From the NCBI RefSeq assembly GCF_020907985.1, contig NZ_JAJJPA010000029.1:1-64000 (forward strand): 64,000 nt of DNA. Direction: 5' to 3'. Below are positions 41,219 to 48,545 of this stretch, piece by piece. Source of the stretch: Kitasatospora humi. GTDB taxonomy: Bacteria; Actinomycetota; Actinomycetes; Streptomycetales; Streptomycetaceae. Numbering within the stretch: the first letter of the stretch is position 1; the number at the start of each line of letters is the position of its first letter. Both the position numbers and the translations under genes were made by a program. The notes beneath the pieces were generated by a model. That model saw only the letters and a program-made list of their open reading frames with translations, ran no database searches and was not told the origin of the DNA.

Positions 41219-42458
41219 CCCTGAGCACCGGCTCCGGCCGGCCGGAGCGCTCGGCGCGGTGCAGCCGCGGGGCGGGGCCCGGGAGTGGCGGGTAGCCCGG
41301 GGCGCCGGGGAGCACGTCGGCCTGCGGGCGGCCGATGTTCCGGGCCGGGGAGCACGTCGGCCCGTGGGCGACTGGTGTTCCGGGGCGTTGGGAGGCATGT
41401 CGGTCCGTGGGCGGCTCGTGTTCCTGAGCGCCGGGGAGCACATCGGCCAGGGCACAGGCGATGTTGTCCGGTCCGCCCGCCCGATTCGCCAGGTCGACCA
41501 GCTGCTGCACGGCCCGCTCCGGGTCGGCGACCGTGCTGAGCACGGTGTGCAGGTGCTCTTCGCGGACCACCGCGCTCAAGCCGTCAGAGCAGAGCAGGTA
41601 CCGGTCGCCGGCCCGCGCGGTGAGCAGCGTCAGGTCCGGCTTGCCCGGCGCGGTCCTGGTCAGCGCGCGCAGCAGCAGGGTGCGCTGCGGGTGCGAGGCG
41701 GCCTCGGCCGGGGTGAGCCGGCCCTCGTCCACCATGCTCTGCACCAGGGTGTGGTCGTGGGTGACCCGGAACAGCTCGCCTTCCCGCAGCAGGTAGGCGC
41801 GGGAGTCGCCGATGTGCACCAGCGCCAGCCGGTCGCCGCAGGCCAGCAGCGCGGTCAGGGTGGTGCCGATGTCCTCGGGAGTGCCGGCGACGCTCGCCCG
41901 TACCGCCTGGTCCAGTGCGTTCAGCAGCCCGCCCGGGCCGAGGGCCGCCGGGTCGACGGCGCGCAGGGCGGCGATCGCGGCGCCGCCCGCGCCCGGGCCG
42001 CCGTAGCCGTCGGCGACCGCGAGCAGGCCGGGGCCGGCGTAAGCGGTGTCGTCGTTGCGCTCGCGGACCCGGCCCGGGTCGCTCCGGGCGGCGCAACGCA
42101 GCGTCAGGTCGCCGGTCAGCACCGGAGGGCGGCCGCGCAGGTGGTCGACCAGGTGGGTCACCAAGTCCTGGCGGGCGGTGGTCTCGACCAGCACCTGCCG
42201 CCAGTAGTCCGCCAGGTCGTCGGCGGCCCGCTCCGGTGCCAGCTCCAGCAGTCGGCGGATCCGGGCCAGGGGCACGCCGATCCGCCGCAGGTGGGCGACC
42301 AGCCGGGCGGTTTCGAGCTGCTCGGGCCGGTAGTAGCGGTAGCCGGAGACCCGGTCGACCCGGTCCGGCCGCAGCAGCTCCAGCTCGTCGTAGAGCCGCA
42401 GCGCCTTCGTGGACAGCCCGCAGGCCCGCGCGAACGCCCCGATGGTCAGCTCCGCCAC
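41205..42458 (-). CDS. MerR-type HTH / PP2C protein phosphatase fusion
   Basis: A 417-aa protein. Residues 1-120 are a MerR winged helix and dimerisation helix (LTIGAFARACGLSTKALRLYDELELL, then RPEQLETARLVAHLRRIG). Residues about 140-350 are a PP2C phosphatase with RERNDDTAYAGP, VADGYGG, VHIGDSRAYLLREGEL, HPQRTLLLRAL, LCSDGL and GGPDNIACALADVLPG. A repetitive Pro/His-rich tail duplicates ADVLPGA. It would link Ser/Thr dephosphorylation to transcription. GTG 42458 has a GGGGGGAA ribosome binding site. The upstream promoter is MerR-like with a 19-bp spacer, implying autoregulation. Confidence 0.85.
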   Translation of the reverse strand: MAELTIGAFARACGLSTKALRLYDELELLRPDRVDRVSGYRYYRPEQLETARLVAHLRRIGVPLARIRRLLELAPERAADDLADYWRQVLVETTARQDLVTHLVDHLRGRPPVLTGDLTLRCAARSDPGRVRERNDDTAYAGPGLLAVADGYGGPGAGGAAIAALRAVDPAALGPGGLLNALDQAVRASVAGTPEDIGTTLTALLACGDRLALVHIGDSRAYLLREGELFRVTHDHTLVQSMVDEGRLTPAEAASHPQRTLLLRALTRTAPGKPDLTLLTARAGDRYLLCSDGLSAVVREEHLHTVLSTVADPERAVQQLVDLANRAGGPDNIACALADVLPGAQEHEPPTDRHASQRPGTPVAHGPTCSPARNIGRPQADVLPGAPGYPPLPGPAPRLHRAERSGRPEPVLRVSEG

Positions 42459-42484
42459 CCGTTCCCCCCTTTCAGCTGCCGCCC

Positions 42485-42515
42485 ATGCTGAACCCTCACC
42501 CTGGGGGAGGGTCAA
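42485..42515 (-). promoter_or_regulatory. MerR-type promoter with 19-bp spacer
   Basis: On the minus strand, TTGACC (-35, 42510-42515) and CAGCAT (-10, 42485-42490) are separated by exactly 19 bases. The spacer contains the inverted repeat ACCCTC/GAGGGT, classic for MerR-family operators. It lies 27 bases upstream of the MerR-PP2C start and would be self-regulated. Confidence 0.65.
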
Positions 42516-43372
42516 CCGGTGGTCGGCACGAACCGTACCGGGGTGCCCGGCCGGGCCTGCGCGGCGGCCGGCAGGTCGGCCTCCGGCACCACGCCGATCA
42601 CCGGGTAGCCGCCGGTGGTCGGATGGTCGGCCAGGAAGACCACGGGCTGACCGTCCGGCGGCACCTGTACCGCCCCGAGCACCATGCCCTCGCTCTCCAA
42701 CTCGCCGTGGCGCGACCGGATCAGGGCCGGCCCCTCGGTGCGCAGCGCGATCCGGTTGCTGGCGCCGGCCACCCGGTAGCGGGACCGGGCCAGCGCGACC
42801 AGCGAGCCCGGCCGCAGCCAGTCGGCCCGGGGACCGGGCAGTAGCCGCAGCACCAGCTCGGTGGGCATCGCGGGCAGTGGCACCAGCTCGGTGGCGGGCG
42901 GGCCGTGGGTGGTGCCGACCGGCAGCCGGTCGCCGTCGCGCAGTGGTGGCGGGCCGAGGTGCGCCAGCAGGTCGGTGGAGCGGCTGCCGAGCACCGGTGG
43001 CGGGAGCAGGCCGCCGGCGACCGACAGGTAGCTGCGGACGCCCGCGTCGGCGGGGCCGACGTCCAGGGTCGCACCGGCCGGGAGGAAGACCGGCGCGCCC
43101 CAGGCGGCGGGTCGGCCGTCGACGGTGATCCGGGCGGGGGCGCCGGTGACGGCGAGCAGCAGCGGACCGCCGTTCGCGGTGACCGCCACCCCGCCGACGG
43201 TGGTCTCCAGGACGGCGGCCTCGGGGGCGTTGCCTACCAGCCGGTTGGCGGCCAGGTAGGCGGGACGGTCGAGGGCGCCGGCGCGGGGGACGCCGAGGTG
43301 GGCGGTGCCGTGGCGGCCGTGGTCTTGGACGGTGGTGAGCGGGCCGGCGCGGGCGACCAGCAGTTCAGGCAC
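42512..43372 (-). CDS. pxpC: 5-oxoprolinase subunit PxpC
   Basis: A 286-aa protein of the biotin-dependent carboxylase-like (KipA/DUR1-like) family. PxpC joins PxpA and PxpB to hydrolyse 5-oxo-L-proline to glutamate with ATP, in the cytosol. Typical motifs are TTVQDHGRHGTAHLGVPRAGALDRPAYLAANRLVGN, NGGPLLLAVTGAPA and TTGGYPVIGVV. The GTG start 43372 overlaps pxpB by eight bases, so the two are translated together. Confidence 0.9.
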   Translation of the reverse strand: MPELLVARAGPLTTVQDHGRHGTAHLGVPRAGALDRPAYLAANRLVGNAPEAAVLETTVGGVAVTANGGPLLLAVTGAPARITVDGRPAAWGAPVFLPAGATLDVGPADAGVRSYLSVAGGLLPPPVLGSRSTDLLAHLGPPPLRDGDRLPVGTTHGPPATELVPLPAMPTELVLRLLPGPRADWLRPGSLVALARSRYRVAGASNRIALRTEGPALIRSRHGELESEGMVLGAVQVPPDGQPVVFLADHPTTGGYPVIGVVPEADLPAAAQARPGTPVRFVPTTG

Positions 43373-44024
43373 GGGTGGACCCCTTCCGGGGGACGAAGCG
43401 CACCCGAGTGCCCGGGGCCAGCAGGGCGGCGGGCACTCGGGCGGGGTCCCAGAGCCTGGCGTCGGTGCGCCCGAGCAGTTGCCAGCCGCCTGGTGAGGCG
43501 CCCGGGTACACCCCCGTGTAGCGTCCCGCGATCGCCACCGAGCCGGCGGGCACCGAGGGGCGCGGGGTCGCGCGGCGGGGCACCGCGCGCTCGGGCGGCA
43601 GGCCGGTGAGGTAGCCGAACCCCGGCGCGAAGCCGCAGATCGCCACCCGGTACTCGATGGCGCTGTGCAGGCGCACGACGTCCGCAGGGCTGACGCCCCA
43701 GTGGGCGGCGACGCCGACCAGATCGGCGCCGTCGTACACGGTGGGCAGCTCCACCAGTGGGCCGTCGGTCGGCGTGGCCGCCGCCACCGACCAGCCGGCC
43801 AGCAGTTCGGCGAGCGCGGCCGGCTGTGGCACTCCGTCGAGCAGCACCGTGCGCGCGGCCGGCACGATCTCCGTCGGCCCGCCGCCCAGTGTGCCGTCCG
43901 CCCGGGCCGCCAGCAGCCGGGTGTAGAGCGCGCCGACCTGTTCGGGGTCGTCGACCTCCAGGAGCAGGGCGTGCTCGCCCATCCGGCGAATGGTCAGGTC
44001 CTGGGCTCCGATGATGCCCCCCAT
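43365..44024 (-). CDS. pxpB: 5-oxoprolinase subunit PxpB
   Basis: A 219-aa KipI/AHS1-family protein. It has the HALLLEVDD start, a VPAARTVLLDG segment, VVRLHSAIEYRVAICGFAPGFGYLTGLPPERAVPRRATPR and SVAIAGRYTGVYPGASPGGW, the hallmark of PxpB. It is the partner of the overlapping pxpC and of pxpA, 133 bases upstream. ATG 44024 lies near an AT-rich palindrome (44036-44050), probably part of its promoter or operator. Confidence 0.9.
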   Translation of the reverse strand: MGGIIGAQDLTIRRMGEHALLLEVDDPEQVGALYTRLLAARADGTLGGGPTEIVPAARTVLLDGVPQPAALAELLAGWSVAAATPTDGPLVELPTVYDGADLVGVAAHWGVSPADVVRLHSAIEYRVAICGFAPGFGYLTGLPPERAVPRRATPRPSVPAGSVAIAGRYTGVYPGASPGGWQLLGRTDARLWDPARVPAALLAPGTRVRFVPRKGSTRA

Positions 44025-44035
44025 TCATAATCGTG

Positions 44036-44160
44036 GCCATTAATAATGGCGGACATTAGGGCCGCCGCCATGAGTCCTTGCCGCTCATGCTGGTAGCGGG
44101 CGCTGCTAATGGCGGTCATTAATTTTCGCCATTAATGTCAGCCATTAATGGTCCTCATTA
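44036..44160. repeat. AT-rich cluster of CATTAAT repeats with 13-bp period
   Basis: Between pxpB and pxpA, CATTA-type cores start at 44117, 44130, 44143 and 44156, exactly 13 bp apart. A hyphenated palindrome, GCCATTA-A-TAATGGC (44036-44050), lies at the other end, and CCATTAATGG is perfect at 44142-44151. The composition is far more AT-rich than its surroundings. Confidence 0.8.
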
Positions 44161-44934
44161 CGCGAACGGCTCCACCCGGATCCCGGCGGAGGCCAGCGCG
44201 CCGCGCACCCGCCAGGCCAGCTGGGCAGCCCCGGGAGTGTCGCCGTGCACGCAGAGCGAGCGGGCGTCGATCGCCACCGGCTCGCCGCCGATAGCCGTCA
44301 CCAGGCCGTCCCTGGCCATCCCGACCGCGCGGGCGATCACCGCCTCCGGGTCGTGCACCACGGCATCCGGCTCCCTGCGCGGCACCAGGGTGCCCGACCA
44401 CGAGTAGGCGCGGTCGGCGAAGGCCTCGGTGACCACCGGCAGGCCGACTCCCTCGGCGACCTCCAGCAGTCGGGATCCCGGCAGCCCGAGCACCGGCAGC
44501 GGGCCGTCGCAGACCGCTCCGGCCCGCAGCACGCCGGCCACCACGGCCTCGGCCTGATCGCCGTCGGCCACCACCCGGTTGTAGAGGGCGCCGTGCGGCT
44601 TGACGTAGCTGACCCGGGAGCCGGCGGCCCGGGCGAACACCTGGAGTGCCCCGATCTGGTAGGCGACCTCGTCGGCCAGTTCATCCGGGGGCACCTCCAT
44701 CGCGCGGCGACCGAAGCCGGCCAGATCGCGATAGGAGACCTGGGCGCCGATCCGCACCCCGCGTTCGGCGGCCAGCGCGCAGACCCGGCGCATCGTGGAC
44801 GGGTCGCCGGCATGGAAGCCGCAGGCCACGTTGGCGCTGGTGACCACCGACAGCAGGGCTTCGTCGTCGGTCAGCGTCCAGCGTCCGAACCCCTCACCGA
44901 GGTCCGCGTTGAGATCGATCACCGCACCGGTCAC
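44158..44934 (-). CDS. pxpA: 5-oxoprolinase subunit PxpA (LamB/YcsF family)
   Basis: A 258-aa protein. It begins VIDLNADLGEGFGRWTLTDDEALLSVVTSANVACGFHAGDP, with VSYRDLAGFGRRAMEV, YVKPHGALYNRV and SLCVHGDTPGAAQLA later, all family hallmarks with the catalytic Asp/His residues in place. With PxpB and PxpC it makes glutamate from 5-oxoproline. It is transcribed towards pxpB but separated from it by the 13-bp repeat cluster, whose last CATTA abuts its stop codon. GTG 44934. Confidence 0.9.
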   Translation of the reverse strand: MTGAVIDLNADLGEGFGRWTLTDDEALLSVVTSANVACGFHAGDPSTMRRVCALAAERGVRIGAQVSYRDLAGFGRRAMEVPPDELADEVAYQIGALQVFARAAGSRVSYVKPHGALYNRVVADGDQAEAVVAGVLRAGAVCDGPLPVLGLPGSRLLEVAEGVGLPVVTEAFADRAYSWSGTLVPRREPDAVVHDPEAVIARAVGMARDGLVTAIGGEPVAIDARSLCVHGDTPGAAQLAWRVRGALASAGIRVEPFA

Positions 44935-45059
44935 GCCGACTGCCTCCCACTGTCAGAGCTGCTGCGGATCGCCTGAGGGGATCGTAGGGCTTCCCGGGGC
45001 TCCCGGACCGCCGCGGCCACTCCCTTGGCGGACCGTCGGCCGACGGCCCGTCAGGCGCG

Positions 45060-45187
45060 CAAGCTTCTCGGGCCGCAAGCCTGTCGGGTCGGCAAGTCCG
45101 TCGGGCCGGCAGCCCGTCGGGCCGGCAAGTCCGTCAGGCCAGCAGTCCGTCAGGCCGGCAGTCCGTCGGGCCGGCAAGTCTGTCAGG
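45060..45187. repeat. About 15-bp tandem repeat of GTCGGGCCGGCA type
   Basis: Roughly seven copies of a 15-17-bp unit (for example AAGTCCGTCGGGCCGGC) fill the space between pxpA and the membrane protein gene and reach its stop codon. No gene is evident. Confidence 0.65.
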
Positions 45188-45695
45188 CGGTCGCGGCGCC
45201 GGAGGCCGTCCGCCCGACTTCGAGGCGCCGGATGCCGCGCAGCACGAGCAGCAGCGGCACCGCCCCGACGGCCCCGAACGACATGTCGACGCAGCTCCAG
45301 AAGAACGGGATGCCGCGCACCGGCCCGCAGATGAGTGCCAGCGGCACGATCCCGGCGCAGGCCCCGAGGGCCCACCGCACCACGAACACATTGCGCACCG
45401 GATCGCGCAGCGGCCCCCAGAACGCACCGGCGATCACCAGGTGGGCGAACGCCAGCCAGTCGGTGCCGTACGCGAGGAACGGGTAGCGCCGGTCGGTCTC
45501 GGTGATCCCGGAGTGGATCCGCTGCAGCCAGTCGAGCACCGGCCGGGGCGTGGGCAGTCGGTGCGCGGCGTCGACCAGCAGGGTGCTCTCGGCGTGCAGC
45601 GGGAACGCGGTCAGGCCGCTCAGCACCAAGCAGACGATGAAGATCCACAACCAGCGCCGCACCCGCCGCAGCTCGTCGTCCGCCGTCCCACCCAT
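45183..45695 (-). CDS. Hypothetical integral membrane protein
   Basis: A 170-aa protein with about four hydrophobic segments (WLWIFIVCLVLSGLTAFPL, DWLAFAHLVIAGAFWGPL, FVVRWALGACAGIVPLALIC, DMSFGAVGAVPLLLVL). No family recognised. An extracytoplasmic loop (residues about 30-65) contains His and Asp-rich HRLPTPRPVLDWLQRIHSG. GGAGGGGG lies six bases before ATG 45695. It is divergent from the condensin-like operon; a TTGAAC-GTTCAA dyad lies in the shared region. Confidence 0.6.
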   Translation of the reverse strand: MGGTADDELRRVRRWLWIFIVCLVLSGLTAFPLHAESTLLVDAAHRLPTPRPVLDWLQRIHSGITETDRRYPFLAYGTDWLAFAHLVIAGAFWGPLRDPVRNVFVVRWALGACAGIVPLALICGPVRGIPFFWSCVDMSFGAVGAVPLLLVLRGIRRLEVGRTASGAATA

Positions 45696-45757
45696 CACAA
45701 GCCCCCTCCGTCGATGACCACCCCTCCGAGTGGACACTCGGCACCCTAGACCTGAAT

Positions 45758-45771
45758 TTGAACACGTTCAA
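45758..45771. promoter_or_regulatory. Palindrome TTGAACACGTTCAA
   Basis: TTGAAC and GTTCAA flank AC in the region between the divergent membrane protein and candidate kleisin genes. It is a candidate TetR/XRE-type operator, about 65 bases upstream of the TAGGCT box. Confidence 0.45.
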
Positions 45772-45836
45772 CTCCGCATGGCCCCTGGGTGAACCGGTAC
45801 AGAACCCCCGTTTCGGACACTGTCCCCGGCTGGCCC

Positions 45837-45842
45837 TAGGCT
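45837..45842 (+). promoter_or_regulatory. -10 box before the candidate kleisin gene
   Basis: TAGGCT ends eight bases before GTG 45851, supporting this start and a leaderless transcript. Confidence 0.5.
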
Positions 45843-45850
45843 TGTCCTCC

Positions 45851-47371
45851 GTGACTGTCATCGCCGCCCAGCCCGCCGAGCCCGAGCTCAGGCCCGCCGT
45901 GGCCGCCCGCCCCGCGCCGGGGCCCGCGGCCGACGAGGGACTGGCCCGCCGCCTCAAGGCGCTGGCCTGCACCGCCCCGCTGCACGACCTGGACAGCCGC
46001 AAGGTCAACCTGGCCGGCGAGTACGGCGGGTACGCCATGGCCGAAGTCGGGCTCGCCGCCATCGACCTGGTCACCCTGCACATGGACTTCGACACCGGCG
46101 CCGACCGGGAGGCCGTGCTCTCCCGCCTGCTGCCCCGGGTGGCCGCCCAGCACCCCGAGCGCCCGGCCGCCGAGCACCAGCGGGTGGTCCGCTGGGTGCT
46201 GGAGTCGCTGATCAACGTCGGCAGCGTGGACCGCGGCTTCCGCGCGGTCTACGGCACCTTCGGCCCCGACGGTGCCTATGTGCGCCGCGACTACGACTTC
46301 AAGCTGATCGAGGAGGTGCCGGGCCCGGACGGCGGCGTCTACCTGCGCACCACCGACGAGGCGGTCAACGTCCTGGTCGGCGCTCTGGACACCGATGTGA
46401 CCTCCGCTCAGATCGCCGCCGAGGTCAAGCTGGAGGTGCTGATCCGGCGCGGCCGGCTGGCCGACGCCCAGCTCGCCGCCGAGCAGGCCCGCTACCGCAC
46501 CGTGCAGTACGCCGAGACGCTGCGCCGTGCCCTGGAGGCCACCCGTCGCAACGTCCGCGCCGTCGACTGGATGCAGACCGTCCCCGACCTGATCGACGAG
46601 GCGCTGGAGCACATCGCCGACCGGTACCGGCACGAGAACGCGATCCTCACCAACATCCGCCGGGCCCGGGACGAGGCCGAGGGCGCCGACCACAAGCGCC
46701 AGGCCGCCGAGTTGGTCGACATCGTCAAGGACTGCATCCGCCGGCACACCCAGCTGCAGACCAGGCTGCTGGAAGCCGGGCCGCTGTTCCGCGCCGAACA
46801 GGACCGGCAGGCCTTCGCCGCGCCCTCCGCCCGCTCCGGCATCGACCTCTACGGCCAGCTGCTCGCCCCGGTGCTCGAACTGCCGGTCGAGCGGGCGATC
46901 CGGCCCACCGACGCCTTCTTCGGCCGCGGCACGGGGCTGCGCAGCCCCGCCGTGGTGCGGCTGACGGACCTGGTGGACCTGCTGCTCACCCCGCCGGTGG
47001 AACGCGAGCACCTGGGTGTGGAGCTGCCCGATCCGGACCTGATCGCCACTCCGGACGACAGCCGGTTCTCCGAGGTCCAGCTGGAGGCGGCCCTGCAACT
47101 GCTCGACCTGCCCGCCGACGCGCCGCGGCGGCTCTCGGGTCTGCTGGCCGACGCCCGCAAGCAGGATCCCGAACTGCCCTATCTGGTCGCCCTGCTCGCG
47201 GTGCACGCGGCCAGTCCGCCGGTCGGCACGGCCTACCGGCAGGGCGAGGAGCGGCTGCTGTTCGCCGTCGACGACGGCACCCAGCTGCGCGATCCGGAGT
47301 TCGGCGGGGCCGACCTGATCGTCGGCAGCGCCCTGCTGGATGCGGCGGGGATGGCTGCGGACCGGCGGTAA
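45851..47371 (+). CDS. Candidate kleisin-like (MukF/JetA-type) component
   Basis: A 506-aa soluble protein that I cannot assign by sequence alone. It has an N-terminal region with short winged-helix-like elements (RVVRWVLESLINVGS; LRTTDEAVNVLVGALDTDV), a long central helical run (about residues 180-320, QIAAEVKLEVLIRRGRLADAQ, then RYRTVQYAETLRRAL), and a C-terminal helical/wHTH-like end (FSEVQLEAALQLLDL). Gene order (this, a wHTH protein, a giant SMC-like ATPase) matches the F-E-B or JetA-B-C order, so a kleisin role is inferred. A leaderless -10 supports GTG 45851. Confidence 0.5.
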   Translation: MTVIAAQPAEPELRPAVAARPAPGPAADEGLARRLKALACTAPLHDLDSRKVNLAGEYGGYAMAEVGLAAIDLVTLHMDFDTGADREAVLSRLLPRVAAQHPERPAAEHQRVVRWVLESLINVGSVDRGFRAVYGTFGPDGAYVRRDYDFKLIEEVPGPDGGVYLRTTDEAVNVLVGALDTDVTSAQIAAEVKLEVLIRRGRLADAQLAAEQARYRTVQYAETLRRALEATRRNVRAVDWMQTVPDLIDEALEHIADRYRHENAILTNIRRARDEAEGADHKRQAAELVDIVKDCIRRHTQLQTRLLEAGPLFRAEQDRQAFAAPSARSGIDLYGQLLAPVLELPVERAIRPTDAFFGRGTGLRSPAVVRLTDLVDLLLTPPVEREHLGVELPDPDLIATPDDSRFSEVQLEAALQLLDLPADAPRRLSGLLADARKQDPELPYLVALLAVHAASPPVGTAYRQGEERLLFAVDDGTQLRDPEFGGADLIVGSALLDAAGMAADRR

Positions 47372-47378
47372 TCGGTTC

Positions 47379-47504
47379 CATTAATCGCTAGCATTAACAG
47401 TTCGCAGCGCTCTGATCGGACCTGTTGCACGACCGAGCCCGTTGATCGCCGCCATTAATCATCGCGATTAATTGCCTGCATTAATCGCCTGCATTGACCG
47501 CCCG
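47379..47504. repeat. Second cluster of 13-bp-period CATTAAT repeats
   Basis: CATTAAT-type cores start at 47379, 47392, 47453, 47466 (GATTAAT), 47479 and 47492; neighbours are exactly 13 bp apart in two blocks. The unit is like CATTAATCGCCTG. The cluster lies between the candidate kleisin and MukE-like genes and repeats the motif type seen at 44117-44160. Confidence 0.85.
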
Positions 47505-47529
47505 TCAGTACGCAAGTGGAGCCCCAGGA

Positions 47530-48381
47530 ATGACCACCCCCCAGGACACGTCGGCCACCCCGACGGTGACCGCGGCCGATGTCGCCGACGCCGCCCGGCT
47601 GGTCTCCTTCGGCCTGCAGGCGAAACTGCTGCCGGCCCGAGACACCGAGTACACCGAGCTGGTCCGGCGCTACCGGGAGGACCCGCCGTTCGCCCGGCTC
47701 GCCGACGCCGTGGCCACCGGCCTCGGACTGGTGGTGCTGGAGGTCTCGCCGCGCGCCGGAATGGCGCTGGCCGGCGCCGAGGACTCGGTGTTCGCCGTCA
47801 AGATGGGCGACTACTCGCGCCGTGCCGCCTCCGAGACCACCGACCGGTTCCTGCACGGCCTGGCCCACCTCGCGGTCGCCGCGATGGCCTTCCCGCGCCC
47901 CGAGGACCTGGCCGACGACGGCTACCTCGGCCGGATCACCGTCAACGGCGTGGACGCGTTCGTCCGCCAGGCCTGCCGCCGCCTGGAGGAGCGCGCCGAG
48001 GCCGCCGGTGACAACACCGATCCCACCAGCGACGCCCCCGGTCTGGAGGCTGCCTGGCGGGTCTGGGCCCGCCGCTCCACCACCGGCGCCACCAAGGACG
48101 CCCGCCGCCTGGCCGGCTCCACCATCGGCATCACCGGCAAGGCGGTGGCTTTCCTGGTCGACTCCGGCTTCCTGCAGAAGGCCTCCGACGACGCCGGCGG
48201 CACCTACCGCACCACCGCCCGCTACCAGCTGCAGGTCCGCGAGCTGGCCGCCGGCGCCGCCATGTCCGAACTGCTGGAACTGGGCGTGGTCCCGGTCAGC
48301 GACGGCACCGCCACCTTGCTGCCCGCCGACCACAGCGAGGAACTGGTCGCGGACGCCGGCCTGCCGTTCCACTCCCTCTGA
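47530..48381 (+). CDS. Candidate MukE/JetB-like winged-helix protein
   Basis: A 283-aa protein of mixed alpha/beta composition with no catalytic motif, a loose fit to the small winged-helix regulators (MukE, MksE, JetB) of SMC complexes. Features are AARLVSFGLQAKLLPARDTEYTEL, SIGITGKAVAFLVDSGFLQKASDD (typical of the wHTH wing region) and LAAGAAMSELLELGVV. I assign this role from gene order and size only. ATG 47530 has GGAG nine bases upstream. Its stop codon overlaps an 8-bp tandem repeat and is followed by a 164-base gap before the SMC gene. Confidence 0.45.
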   Translation: MTTPQDTSATPTVTAADVADAARLVSFGLQAKLLPARDTEYTELVRRYREDPPFARLADAVATGLGLVVLEVSPRAGMALAGAEDSVFAVKMGDYSRRAASETTDRFLHGLAHLAVAAMAFPRPEDLADDGYLGRITVNGVDAFVRQACRRLEERAEAAGDNTDPTSDAPGLEAAWRVWARRSTTGATKDARRLAGSTIGITGKAVAFLVDSGFLQKASDDAGGTYRTTARYQLQVRELAAGAAMSELLELGVVPVSDGTATLLPADHSEELVADAGLPFHSL

Positions 48382-48451
48382 CCGCCCGACCGCCTGACCG
48401 CCTGACCGCCTGACCGCCTGACCGCCTGACCGCCTGACCGCCTGACCGCCT
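48380..48451. repeat. 8-bp tandem repeat GACCGCCT, eight perfect copies
   Basis: Eight perfect GACCGCCT copies run from 48388 to 48451, preceded by GACCGCCC at 48380 that overlaps the MukE-like stop. Related, degenerate sequence continues to about 48510. The repeat length is not a multiple of three and lies in the gap before the SMC-like gene. Confidence 0.85.
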
Positions 48452-48545
48452 GACTACTGACCGCCCGACCAGCTGATCGCCCGACCGTCCGACTACTGAC
48501 CGCCCGAACCCTCGTCACTTCTCGAAGACTTCTCGAAGGCCGCAC

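Noticed and set aside
44036..44160. CRISPR array
   Set aside because: The repeats are 13 bp apart with no spacer-sized intervals, and no cas gene is nearby.
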